From the NCBI RefSeq assembly GCF_900099965.1, contig NZ_FNDJ01000031.1:62001-126000 (forward strand): 64,000 nt of DNA, given 5' to 3'. Shown piece by piece: positions 41,059 through 48,637 of the stretch. Below the pieces are notes generated by a model. The model worked only from the letters and a program-made list of their open reading frames with translations. It had not been told where the DNA came from and did no database searches. Numbering within the stretch: the first letter of the stretch is position 1; every line of letters starts with the position of its first letter. The stretch is from Nonomuraea jiangxiensis. GTDB lineage: Bacteria > Actinomycetota > Actinomycetes > Streptosporangiales > Streptosporangiaceae. The position numbers were made by a program, and so were the translations under genes.

Positions 41059-41652
41059 ATGGACGGCGAGGCGAGCGCACGGCCGCTGCGGGCCGACGCC
41101 CGGCGCAACCGCGCCCGGCTGCTCGCCGAGGCGCACGCCGTCTTCGACCAGGACGGCGTCACCGCCTCGCTGGAAGACGTCGCGGCCCGCGCCGGCGTCG
41201 GGATCGGTACGCTCTACCGGCACTTCCCGACCCGCGAGGCCCTGCTGGAGGCGGTGCTGCGCGAGCGGTTCGACGCGCTCACCGCCGAGGCCCGCGCCCT
41301 GCGGGACCGTGGCCGTCCCATCGACGCGCTCAGGGGGTGGACGCGGCGCCTCGCGGCGGCCGGCACCACCTACCGGGGCCTGACCGCCGCGCTGTCGGCC
41401 ACGCTGCGGGACGAGACCTCCGCCCTGTACGCCTCGTGCGCGGCGATGCGCGAGGCCGGCGGGTCCCTGCTGGCCGACGCCCAGCGCGGCGGCGAGATCC
41501 GTGCCGACCTCGTCCCGGTCGAGCTGTTCAAGCTGATACTCGCCGTGGCCTGGGCGCACGACCAGACCGCACCGGCGGACCCCGATGACCTCGACCGCCT
41601 GCTCGACCTGCTCTTCGACGGCCTGTCCCGCGATCAGGCGTCTCCCCGCTGA
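41059..41652 (+). CDS. TetR-family transcriptional regulator
   Basis: 197 residues from the ATG at 41059, preceded by a GAGGAGAG ribosome site (the GTG at 41044 is part of that leader). The HTH reads LLAEAHAVFDQDGVTASLED then VAARAGVGIGTLYRHFPTRE, the AcrR/TetR pattern. The ligand-binding half is helical. It most likely represses itself and the divergent LLM oxidoreductase through the twin dyads at 40979-41030. Confidence 0.93.
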   Translation: MDGEASARPLRADARRNRARLLAEAHAVFDQDGVTASLEDVAARAGVGIGTLYRHFPTREALLEAVLRERFDALTAEARALRDRGRPIDALRGWTRRLAAAGTTYRGLTAALSATLRDETSALYASCAAMREAGGSLLADAQRGGEIRADLVPVELFKLILAVAWAHDQTAPADPDDLDRLLDLLFDGLSRDQASPR

Positions 41653-42039
41653 GTCGATCACCCGCGGGGGATGGCGACCTGAGCGTGGCACCGCCGTTCA
41701 TGAAGCCCTGGGCGTGATAGCCGGGCGTGGTGCCCTGCGTCCCGTCGCAGGACCACACCCGGATGGTGTCCTGGTTGGCGCTCGCCACCTTCACCGAACT
41801 GCAGTGGGTGACCGCCCGCGACCAGGACCGCGACTTCCCCTTCTGAGGCCATCGCGGTTGCCGTGGCCGTCGATCGGCGCGGGGCAGGGCGAGCGGCCGC
41901 TGGACGGGCGTCGCCGGCGCCGGTGCGGGCCGAAACCGGCGCGCAAACGTAGCAACCTGGCACTCGGCGACAAGGCCACCCAACGGCCGCCATGTGACCT
42001 TCGTGGTGCTGATCACAACACCACGAAGGGAATCCTGCC
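41653..42039. other. 387-bp stretch without a confident gene
   Basis: No open frame with a convincing start was found. On the minus strand, about 41,690-41,830 reads SSVKVASANQDTIRVWSCDG followed by GTTPGYHAQGFMNGG, which looks like part of a small secreted protein but lacks start, signal peptide and a natural end. It may be a decayed gene or the leader of the small secreted gene that follows. Confidence 0.35.
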
Positions 42040-42285
42040 CTGCTGATCCGCGAAGTCCTGGCCACGGCGACCATCGCCGCGGCCGCTTCCATGACCGTGC
42101 TCACGCCGTCCGCGGCGCAGGCGTCGTCCGCATCGTCCCTGGCGTACGAGCTGTGGGGCGTCTACCACTCGAGGACCGCCTGCGAGACCGCGGGCGCCAA
42201 CCTGACGCGCAGCGGCAGGGCCTCCTCCTGGTACTGCATTCCGCCCCATGCCCAGGTTCGTGGATGGAAGCTCTGGATCGGCTAG
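42040..42285 (+). CDS. Small secreted protein with probable non-ATG (CTG) start
   Basis: The frame reads LLIREVLATATIAAAASMTV then LTPSAAQASSASSLAYELWG, a good Sec signal peptide followed by a mature peptide of about 50 residues with two Cys (RTACETAG, WYCIPP) and a C-terminal W-K-L-W-I-G. The only ATG (42091) lies inside the signal and would destroy it. Upstream there is no ATG, GTG or TTG in frame, but CTG codons at 42040 and 42043 follow GAAGGG at a suitable distance. Small two-Cys secreted peptides of this type occur in actinomycetes. Function unknown. Confidence 0.5.
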   Translation: MLIREVLATATIAAAASMTVLTPSAAQASSASSLAYELWGVYHSRTACETAGANLTRSGRASSWYCIPPHAQVRGWKLWIG

Positions 42286-42341
42286 ACCTGGTTCGCGCCT
42301 CGGCTCCGGCGAGCGTGGCCGGGCCGCATGACACGACACCG

Positions 42342-42379
42342 GACGGCCCGGCATGCGCCCGCAGCGATGCCGGGCCGTC
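42342..42379. terminator. Hairpin terminator between convergent small genes
   Basis: Perfect 13-bp arms (42342-42354 / 42367-42379) with a 12-nt loop. The right arm runs into the stop codon of the minus-strand gene ending at 42378. Confidence 0.75.
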
Positions 42380-42725
42380 ACTCGGTCCCGTTCGAGTCGC
42401 CGTCCTGCCGGCGGTCGCCGGGACGCCTGCCCGCTTCGTGGTCGCCCTTGCGGTGGGCGGCCCGCCGCCGGTCCTGGCGGGGGTGCGTTAACCGGTCCGT
42501 TCCCGGCCGGTGCACGAAGTCGTTGATCGAGCGAAGGTTGAGCTGCCTGCCGGTGTTCTGCCCGGCCTGGTTGGCGGTGGCCTCCTTGGGCGCGTGACCG
42601 TCGAACGCGATCTCCAGGCGCCAGCCGTCACGTTGCAGGATGACCACAGGGCCGGAGGATCGCGGGATGGTCTGCACGTCCCAGCCATGTCGGTGTGCCC
42701 GGTGGGCAAGTGCGTGCGGATTCAC
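42378..42725 (-). CDS. Small basic hypothetical protein
   Basis: 115 residues, GTG start with AAGGAG 9 bp upstream. The N-terminal half is ordered-looking (LAHRAHRHGWDVQTIPRSSG; VVILQRDGWRLEIAFDGHAP). The middle NLRSINDFVHRPG may be a helix. The C-terminal 35 residues are a disordered Arg/His/Asp-rich tail. The layout recalls short actinobacterial proteins of unknown function found near integrative elements, but I cannot name a family. It follows the phosphoribosyltransferase gene on the same strand after about 220 bp. Confidence 0.55.
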   Translation of the reverse strand: MNPHALAHRAHRHGWDVQTIPRSSGPVVILQRDGWRLEIAFDGHAPKEATANQAGQNTGRQLNLRSINDFVHRPGTDRLTHPRQDRRRAAHRKGDHEAGRRPGDRRQDGDSNGTE

Positions 42726-42943
42726 CGATTCGTACTCCTTGTGTCGAATGGGGGAATTTCAGCGGGAACTGGCCTGCGGGTTGTCACGGGACGGGTGCGG
42801 TAGGTAGGCGGTCGGTCGATCCCTTCTATCAAAAGGGACGGTCGGAAGTCCGGTTCGGGTTCCATCGCGAGCTTTACGGCAGTCTCGTGGACGGGCGGCG
42901 CCGGACTGTTTCAGGGCTTGCTGCCCGGCAGGCGACGTCTCAG

Positions 42944-43774
42944 TCACGCGGCTCCGTGCGCCGCCGGGTCGCAGACGCAGCAGCGGTCGAAGCTGAACGG
43001 CCGCTGGCAGGACTCCTCCCAGAGGCCGGTGCCGTGCCCGTCCCTGGACGCCGGATTGATCAGCCGCGCGATCACGAGCGCCACCACCGCCTCCGCCCCC
43101 ATCTCGATCAGGGCGGAGGCCGCGCTCTGTACGTGGGCGCCGGAGACGAACAGGTCGTCCACCAGCAGGACGCGCGCCGCACTCAGCCTGTCGGCGCGGG
43201 GAATCAGGAAGGCGTCCCGATGGGAGCGGCGACCGGCCAGCACCGGCGCGAACGCGGTGTCGGGCTCCAGTAGCAGCGGTCGCCACAGCCGGGCCAGCGC
43301 CGGCACCTTCTCGACGACCTGCCACATGAGGTGGAAGGCCGTGGCCGGGGTCTCGGGGTCGTTGCCGGGGACCGTGGCCACCAGCGTGAACGGCCCGCCC
43401 GCCAGCCCTTCCAGGCAGCGGGAGTGCCGATCGTAGAAGTGAGCCACCGTCGCGGCCAGGAAGTCCGCCCGCCGACGCCGCCCGCCGGCACCGACGGGGT
43501 CCCTCCTCCGGACGAGAACGTCGTGGAGTTGCGCGTTCGTGGTCGTCAGCGAGATCGGGATGACGTGCCGGGCGTGGCCGTACAGGTTCTTCGTGGTGCG
43601 CTCGCAGCTCCCGCAGATGCCCCGGGGCCCGCCTGTGTCGCCGGCGTTGTCGGGGCCGGAACGGCAGATCCGGCACACACCGGGTCGCGCCGGTGGAACC
43701 GGGCGGAACAGCGGCAGGAAGTCACGGGTGAACGCCTCGGCGTCACCCGTGATCCACCCTGTTCCAGAGGTCAT
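42944..43774 (-). CDS. Stand-alone phosphoribosyltransferase-fold protein with Cys clusters
   Basis: 276 residues. The PRPP-binding signature is VLLVDDLFVSGAHVQSAASA near residues 200-219 (four hydrophobics, D-D, then S-G-A). Near the N-terminus CRICRSGP...GICGSC forms a plausible four-Cys zinc ribbon, and a second cluster CCVCDP lies at the C-terminus. The combination resembles ComF-type phosphoribosyltransferases, whose role in DNA uptake is known in other bacteria, but the similarity is limited and no com genes are near. A nucleotide or DNA-related role is inferred. Confidence 0.7.
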   Translation of the reverse strand: MTSGTGWITGDAEAFTRDFLPLFRPVPPARPGVCRICRSGPDNAGDTGGPRGICGSCERTTKNLYGHARHVIPISLTTTNAQLHDVLVRRRDPVGAGGRRRRADFLAATVAHFYDRHSRCLEGLAGGPFTLVATVPGNDPETPATAFHLMWQVVEKVPALARLWRPLLLEPDTAFAPVLAGRRSHRDAFLIPRADRLSAARVLLVDDLFVSGAHVQSAASALIEMGAEAVVALVIARLINPASRDGHGTGLWEESCQRPFSFDRCCVCDPAAHGAA

Positions 43775-44056
43775 GTCACGAGATTGACCGCCTGCTTCGA
43801 CGGCCCGTCAGTGTCCTGAACGGCAGTCATGCCTCCCCGCCGGCCCGGCCAGGGTGCGGCCTGGTGGACGGCCGCGCCCCGAAGATCTCGGGCTTGGCAA
43901 CGTATCGGGAAGGATGAAAACAACGGCATGAAAGCCGGGGCGCGCCTTCGGCGCTGGTCAACCGACTCGAAGATAGCGTCGGAGCGCTTGATTCGAGCGA
44001 GGCAGCGCGGCGCAATCCAGCCGATCCGCAGCGGCTGCAGAATCCGGGGTCAGACC

Positions 44057-44127
44057 ATGCCGTTCTCGAAGCCGACCAATGGTTTCCGCCTGCATTATCT
44101 GCGATCTGGAGAAGGCCCGCCGGTAGT
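44057..44127 (+). pseudogene. 5' fragment of an alpha/beta hydrolase gene
   Basis: From the ATG at 44057 the frame reads MPFSKPTNGFRLHYLRSGEG then PPVV. This is the usual N-terminus of alpha/beta hydrolases (N-G-x-x-L-H-Y-x-x-x-G-x-G-P-P-V-V), which should continue L-x-H-G. Instead the homology stops at about 44127, precisely where an oppositely oriented P450 fragment ends. Only about 24 codons remain. Confidence 0.55.
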
Positions 44128-44302
44128 CCCGCCGTACGTGGTCGTGGCGGGTGATGAGCCAGGCGCGCCGCCCGCCGGGCAGAGCCACCTGGGTGGGCGG
44201 CCCGGCGGCCCGGAGGCGGGCGTAACCGGGCGGCGGGGCCATCGGATCGGTACGGCGCAGCGGGAACGCCGGCAGGCCGGAGTCGGGCCGGTGGTCGGTC
44301 AT
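44128..44302 (-). pseudogene. 5' fragment of a cytochrome P450 gene
   Basis: Starting at the ATG at 44302 with a GAGGAG ribosome site, the protein reads LPAFPLRRTDPMAPPPGYAR, then ALPGGRRAWLITRHDHVR. This is the characteristic N-terminus of bacterial CYP105/CYP107-like P450s (F-P-x-x-R-x-x-P-x-x-P-P-x-x-Y ... W-L-V-T-R-x-x-x-V-R). After about 58 residues the homology ends and the open frame runs into unrelated sequence to 43958. Heme-binding and I-helix regions are missing. Confidence 0.7.
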
Positions 44303-44334
44303 GGATTCTCCTCACAGGTCAGGTGCGTGGTCCT

Positions 44335-45576
44335 TCAAGGCCGCCGTTCAGGAGTCGCAGGAACGGACGCGCGTTCGGCGGCCGGGGTTGCGCGGAAGGG
44401 AGCCAGCAGGGTGGGCAGGAGGTGGCGGCGGTTGCGGATGAGCGCGGCGAGCGCGATCACCAGGTAGATCCCGCACAGCACGTAGCGGGCGGTCTGGCCG
44501 GGCAGGGCGAACTGGACGGCGAACAGGCCCAGCAGTGTCCAGGCGGCCCAGCGGGGGAATCGCAGGGCGAGCAGCGCCGCGACGCCGAGCAGCGTCTGGG
44601 TGGCGGTGAGCAGGAACTCCTCGACCTGGCGGGCGTCCAGTGCGAGGCCGCCGGCGCCCCCGCCGCCGAGCAGGTAGGCGATGGGCAGGCAGCCGACAAG
44701 CAGGGTCCACTGGTTGACCTTGCTGGAGATCAGGGTGCCGATCGCGTCGTCGCCCTTGCCCCGTACCGCGAAGAGGATGGCGACGATGAACTCCGGCGAC
44801 TCGGACGCGAGGGGCGCGAGCCACTGCACCAGCAGGAACTCGTCCACGCCGAGCTGCCTGCCGGTGGCGATCAGGCCCTGCGCGAACGGTTCGGCGCTGG
44901 CGAGGATGACCACGGCGGCGAACAGGAACAGGGCGACCACCAGGGCGCGGCGCGACCGCCGGGGCAGGGCCCCGATGATGGCCGCCGGCCCGACCAGGTG
45001 CGGCTCGCCGGCCTCGGCGCGGGACATCTTCCACAGGTAGAACACGAAGAGCCCGAGCAGCGCGAACCCGAGCACCAGGCAGATCTGGCCGGTCACGGGG
45101 ATGACGAACGCCACGACCGACGCGATCGCGAGAAACCCGAGCTCGACGCGGTATCCGGAGTCGAGCACCAGCTCGCGGACGGTCCGGCCGGTACGGCGCT
45201 TCGCGATCGCCAGGCCGAGCAGGACGACCACCGACCAGCCCAGGCCGAGCAGCAGCCGGTTGGAGCCGGTCATGTTCGCCGCGGCGTAGGCGACGTAGGC
45301 CGGGTCGGAGCCCGCGGTGTAGGCGAAGTACAGGTCGACCGCGTACTCCGGTAACACGGCGATGACCGCCAGGATGGCGATCGCGAGCCCGCCGGAGATG
45401 TCGACCTGCGCCGCCTCCGCGGCCCAGGCGAGCACGAACGAGGCGGCCACCACCGCCGCCCCGAACAACAGCAACGCGACCAGCGGCGACGGATGGATCC
45501 CGGCCAGCCGGACGGCCAGCGCGGGCACCGTGAAAACGGCGCACAGGGCCAGTGGCCCCAGCAACTTGGACTGCAC
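44335..45576 (-). CDS. Sodium/calcium (CaCA-type) antiporter-like membrane protein
   Basis: About 413 residues with 10-11 hydrophobic helices. Two alpha-repeat-like blocks are visible: AILAVIAVLPEYAVDLYFAY with NMTGSNRLLLGLGWSVVVLL, and LASESPEFIVAILFAVRGKG with GTLISSKVNQW. The acidic P-E motifs are as in cation:proton or Na/Ca exchangers. It should exchange cations across the cytoplasmic membrane. The GTG at 45576 is preferred to ATG 45621 because only it has a ribosome site (AAGGGGA). An ArsR gene is divergent, with a large dyad between, so metal- or stress-controlled expression is plausible. Confidence 0.82.
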   Translation of the reverse strand: MQSKLLGPLALCAVFTVPALAVRLAGIHPSPLVALLLFGAAVVAASFVLAWAAEAAQVDISGGLAIAILAVIAVLPEYAVDLYFAYTAGSDPAYVAYAAANMTGSNRLLLGLGWSVVVLLGLAIAKRRTGRTVRELVLDSGYRVELGFLAIASVVAFVIPVTGQICLVLGFALLGLFVFYLWKMSRAEAGEPHLVGPAAIIGALPRRSRRALVVALFLFAAVVILASAEPFAQGLIATGRQLGVDEFLLVQWLAPLASESPEFIVAILFAVRGKGDDAIGTLISSKVNQWTLLVGCLPIAYLLGGGGAGGLALDARQVEEFLLTATQTLLGVAALLALRFPRWAAWTLLGLFAVQFALPGQTARYVLCGIYLVIALAALIRNRRHLLPTLLAPFRATPAAERASVPATPERRP

Positions 45577-45786
45577 GAGGCGAGTTCCCCTTCCCGGACG
45601 GCGGACAGCCGGACCGGGCATCCAGGGAAGCTCGGCCAGGCGTGACGGCTTGGCCGAAGGTCTCGTCCACCGACGTCACGGTGACGTGACCTCGGTCGCC
45701 ACCGCCGGAGAACCCGAGGGCTCTCAGCATGTCGACGTGTGGTGTTGCGGGCTACTCCCCTCCGGAGCACCTTCAGCGTGCCATCG

Positions 45787-45812
45787 TTTCGATACTTGCG
45801 CAAGTAACGAAA
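45787..45812. promoter_or_regulatory. Large dyad operator between antiporter and ArsR genes
   Basis: TTTCG-A-TACTTGC / GCAAGTA-A-CGAAA forms a 26-bp palindrome broken only by one mismatched pair; its 14-bp core (45793-45806) is perfect. It lies about 52 bp before the ArsR start and upstream of the divergent antiporter, fitting a single ArsR-controlled divergent region. Confidence 0.65.
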
Positions 45813-45864
45813 TGTCGAGCGAGGCTCGCGACCCGCCCGCCCTCAGCGGGACAATGGCCTGATC

Positions 45865-46239
45865 ATGCAGTCCTCACCAGCGGCGGAGCCGCCACCACCA
45901 GCCGGACCGCCCCCTGCCGAACCGACCCCGGCGCAGCTGCGGTCGGCGGCGGAGACGTTCACGCTGCTGTCCAGCCCGGTTCGCCTGCACCTCGTGTGGC
46001 TGATCACGCACGGCTCCTACGACGTCGGCACCCTCGCGCATCACGTCGGGATGAGCATCGCCACCGTGTCGCAGCACCTGTCGAAGCTGCGGCTGGCCGG
46101 GGTGATCGCCGCCCACCGTGCGGGGCGGCGCCAGCTCTACACCGTCGACGACCCGCACGTCCTGGCCCTCATCCAGCAGATCTTCGACCACATCGCACCG
46201 GACGGATCACTCGCGCCCGACCCTCCGGCCACCCGCTGA
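45865..46239 (+). CDS. ArsR/SmtB-type transcriptional regulator
   Basis: 124 residues. After a Pro/Ala-rich lead (1-25) the winged helix reads AETFTLLSSPVRLHLVWLIT, then GTLAHHVGMSIATVSQHLSK and LAGVIAAHRAGRRQLYTV. The alpha-5-like C-terminal helix carries HVLALIQQIFDHI, and several His could bind metal as in nickel/cobalt sensors of this family, though Cys sites are absent. Together with the dyad at 45787-45812 and neighbouring antiporter and membrane genes, a metal-responsive repressor is likely; the metal cannot be told. Confidence 0.9.
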   Translation: MQSSPAAEPPPPAGPPPAEPTPAQLRSAAETFTLLSSPVRLHLVWLITHGSYDVGTLAHHVGMSIATVSQHLSKLRLAGVIAAHRAGRRQLYTVDDPHVLALIQQIFDHIAPDGSLAPDPPATR

Positions 46240-46348
46240 CGGGTCATGGCCCGTGCCACACCCCCAGGCCGTGGACATATCCGCCGATATATGCGCAAAC
46301 TAACAGTTGTTACATCCACCGGCGAACGAACCGGAGGGAAGTGGGCCG

Positions 46349-47134
46349 ATGAACGCGGCGGCGTGGGGCCTGGGCGCGGCGGTGCTGCCGGCCGCGATCG
46401 TCGAGGCGGTGGAGGCCCTGACGATCGTCCTGGCGATGGGCATGACGCGGAGCTGGCGTTCCGCGCTGCTGGGCGTGGCGGCGGCCCTCGTCACCCTGGC
46501 CGCGTTCACCGCCGCGGCCGGCTACGCACTGGCCACCTGGCTGCCCGAGGCCGCACTGCAGCTCGCCGTCGGCGGCCTGCTGCTGATCTTCGGCCTGCAG
46601 TGGCTGCGCAAGGCGATCCTGCGCTCGTCCGGGCGCAAGGCCGTGCACGACGAGGACCAGATCTTCGCCGCCGAGGTGGCGGCGGCCAGGCAGGCGGGCG
46701 CGCTCAAGCGGAGCGGCCTCGACTGGTTCTCCTTCATGGTCAGCTTCAAGGGCGTCTTCCTCGAAGGCGTCGAGGTGGTCTTCATCGTCATCACGTTCGG
46801 CCTGAGCGCGGGCAACCTGCCGGTGGCCATCGGCGCGGCCGTCCTCGGCGTGCTGCTCGTCCTGGTCGCCGGCATCGCCGTCAGAGGACCGCTGTCGAAG
46901 GTGCCGGAGAACACCCTCAAGTACGGCGTCGGCCTCCTGCTCGCCGGCTTCGGCACCTACTGGGCGATCGAAGGGCTCGGCATCTTCACCGAGAGCCGCC
47001 GGAGCCTGGACTGGCCGGGCGCCGACCTGGCCATTCTGGTCCTCGTCGCCGCCTGGTTCGGGCTGTCGCGGCTGCTGGTCCGCATGCTCAGACAGCCCAC
47101 GCCGTCGCCGAGCGCTCCTGGAGGCCGGCCGTGA
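46349..47134 (+). CDS. COG4280-like polytopic membrane protein
   Basis: 261 residues starting MNAAAWGLGAAVLPAAIVEA after a GGAGGGA site. About six hydrophobic helices. Two similar acidic motifs stand out: IVEAVEALTIVLAMGM in helix 1 and FLEGVEVVFIVITFGL in helix 4, each E-x-V-E, suggesting an internally duplicated cation or small-molecule transporter. A charged loop (VHDEDQIFAAEVAAARQAGA) separates the halves. It resembles COG4280-type membrane proteins of unknown function from memory. It lies downstream of ArsR and overlaps the next gene by 4 bp. Confidence 0.72.
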   Translation: MNAAAWGLGAAVLPAAIVEAVEALTIVLAMGMTRSWRSALLGVAAALVTLAAFTAAAGYALATWLPEAALQLAVGGLLLIFGLQWLRKAILRSSGRKAVHDEDQIFAAEVAAARQAGALKRSGLDWFSFMVSFKGVFLEGVEVVFIVITFGLSAGNLPVAIGAAVLGVLLVLVAGIAVRGPLSKVPENTLKYGVGLLLAGFGTYWAIEGLGIFTESRRSLDWPGADLAILVLVAAWFGLSRLLVRMLRQPTPSPSAPGGRP

Positions 47135-47343
47135 AGTTCGTCAGGGGATTCGGGCGGTTCTGGTACGACCTGATCATCGGCGACGACTGGAAGATCGCCG
47201 TGGCCGTCGTCGTCACGCTCGCGCTCGGCACGGGGGCGCTGCTGGCGTTCGGGGTGACGGCGCTGGTGCTCACGCCGCTGCTGGGGGCCGCCCTCATGGT
47301 GGCCTTCGCGATCGCCGTGGTGATCGACGTACGCGGGCGCTGA
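47131..47343 (+). CDS. Small two-helix membrane protein
   Basis: 70 residues, GTG start overlapping the previous stop by 4 bp (GTGA), so translationally coupled to the COG4280-like gene. VKFVRGFGRFWYDLIIGDDW leads into two hydrophobic helices (VAVVVTLALGTGALLAFGVT; LLGAALMVAFAIAVVI). Such small partners often accompany COG4280-type proteins and may be a subunit. Function unknown. Confidence 0.7.
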   Translation: MKFVRGFGRFWYDLIIGDDWKIAVAVVVTLALGTGALLAFGVTALVLTPLLGAALMVAFAIAVVIDVRGR

Positions 47344-47367
47344 CACCGTCCCCGGCCCACCGGCCCG

Positions 47368-47919
47368 TCAGGAGACCGCGCTGTCCTCCGCCTCGTAAAC
47401 CGCGGCGGCGAAGTCCTCCAGCGTCTTCGCGCAGTCGTCGAGCGCCTTGACGACCTCCTTGCCCCGGGCCGCGCCGAGCACGTCACGCGCCTTCACCTTC
47501 GCGTACCAGCCCTTGAGCTTGGTGAGGTCCTCCTCGTTCTCCTCCAGCTCGCCGTAGGTGTAGTGCCGCGCCCGCACCTCCTTGGCGACGCCCTCGTGGA
47601 AGTCGGCGCACTTGTCGAGGATCTCTTCGTACTCGTCGTCCCGGGCGGCGTTGTAGAGGGCCACCAGGTCGCTCTCGCCGACCACCGACGAGGTGCTGGC
47701 CAGGAACGCCTGCCCGGACATCGACTCGACGATCTCGTTGCGCAGCGCCCGCAGCATCCGCTCGCTCTGCGGCGTGCGCGGCGCGGCCGCCACGGAGTTT
47801 TGCAGGTAGACGGCGCCGAGGTTTTTCAGCCTGCGCCAGACGGCGGCCCGCAACCTGGTCGGCTCGCTCGGCACGCGGTAGACCAGCATGAGCCAGGTGA
47901 CCGGCTTGGGCTCCGCCAC
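47368..47919 (-). CDS. ChrB N-terminal-domain protein (chromate-resistance-like)
   Basis: 183 residues beginning KPVTWLMLVYRVPSEPTRLR, then AAVWRRLKNLGAVYLQNSVA. This matches the N-terminal domain of ChrB, a regulator/accessory protein of chromate resistance (W-L-L-L-x-Y-x-V-P-x-x-P-S-x-x-R-x-x-x-W-R-x-L-x-x-x-G-A-x-x-L-x-x-x-V). The rest is charged and helical with EEYE/ELEENEEDL segments. No ChrA transporter adjoins it. It lies convergent to the membrane-protein pair; its part in the ion island is inferred. Confidence 0.8.
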   Translation of the reverse strand: MAEPKPVTWLMLVYRVPSEPTRLRAAVWRRLKNLGAVYLQNSVAAAPRTPQSERMLRALRNEIVESMSGQAFLASTSSVVGESDLVALYNAARDDEYEEILDKCADFHEGVAKEVRARHYTYGELEENEEDLTKLKGWYAKVKARDVLGAARGKEVVKALDDCAKTLEDFAAAVYEAEDSAVS

Positions 47920-48011
47920 CGCGCCTCCTCCGCAGGTTCTCGACCATCCGATCGTATCCGCCTCCGCCTTCGGCGGCGGTCGCCCGGCCGGGCCGGGCTT
48001 CGGGGAGGGTG

Positions 48012-48584
48012 CTATGCCCGGGTGAGCCAGGTGACCTGGGCGCCGTTGCCGAACGACTCGCGCCGGGTGGGTGTGAACAGGGTGGGCCGGAACTCGCCGG
48101 AGAACATCGGGATGCCCGCGCCCGCCACCACGGGGTAACCCTTGAGGATGATCTCGTCGATCTCGGGGAGGAGGGCGGCGGCGAGTTTGCCGCCGCCGCA
48201 GAGGTAGATGTCCAGGCCGGTGTCCTCCGCCTTGAGCCGCCGGACGAGCTCGATCGCGTCGCCGGTCTCCACCGTCACCGTCGGGTCGTCGATCCGCAGT
48301 GTGCTGGACAGCACGTACTGGCGCAGGTGGGCGTAGGGGCTGGTGGTGGGGACGTCCAGGGCGGGCTCATAGGTGCCGCGGCCCATCACCAGCGTGTCGA
48401 AGGCCTTGTTGGGAACGCCGTCGAGGCCGACGAGCCTGCGGACATGGGTGGGGAGCGTCTCGGGATAGCGGGCGTTGATCCAGGCGGCCATGTCGTCGGA
48501 CAGCGGGTAGAAGTCGAACTCGGCGTTGGGGCCCGCGATGTAGCCGTCGAGCGAGACGGCGATGTAGTACACGAGCTTTCGCAT
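48012..48584 (-). CDS. Dihydrofolate reductase-like (RibD C-terminal family) reductase
   Basis: 190 residues: MRKLVYYIAVSLDGYIAGPN (first strand and S-x-D-G-x-I-A), DTLVMGRGTYEP (G-R-x-T-Y/W), then LRQYVLSSTL, IYLCGGGKLAAALLPEIDEI and GYPVVAGAGIPMF. This is the common stand-alone DHFR/RibD-C fold, NADPH-dependent in characterised members. It is divergent from a TetR gene with only 53 bp between starts, a typical regulator-reductase pair. Substrate unknown; many relatives are annotated as deaminase/reductase without proof. Confidence 0.88.
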   Translation of the reverse strand: MRKLVYYIAVSLDGYIAGPNAEFDFYPLSDDMAAWINARYPETLPTHVRRLVGLDGVPNKAFDTLVMGRGTYEPALDVPTTSPYAHLRQYVLSSTLRIDDPTVTVETGDAIELVRRLKAEDTGLDIYLCGGGKLAAALLPEIDEIILKGYPVVAGAGIPMFSGEFRPTLFTPTRRESFGNGAQVTWLTRA

Positions 48585-48593
48585 ATCAACTCC

Positions 48594-48635
48594 GAATGAA
48601 GTACTATGAATGAAGTGGTTTGAAGGTAGTACTAC
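48594..48635. promoter_or_regulatory. Three 14-bp repeats forming a probable TetR control site
   Basis: The spacer reads as three units at 14-bp period: GAATGAAGTACTAT, GAATGAAGTGGTTT, GAAGGTAGTACTAC (48594-48635). The last includes the perfect dyad GTAGTACTAC (48626-48635). A TACTAT -10-like element (48602-48607) lies in the first unit. Confidence 0.5.
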
Positions 48636-48637
48636 AC

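Noticed and set aside
42944..43774. Bona fide ComF competence protein
   Set aside because: Only the PRPP loop and a Cys ribbon are similar; layout and context do not support a firm name.
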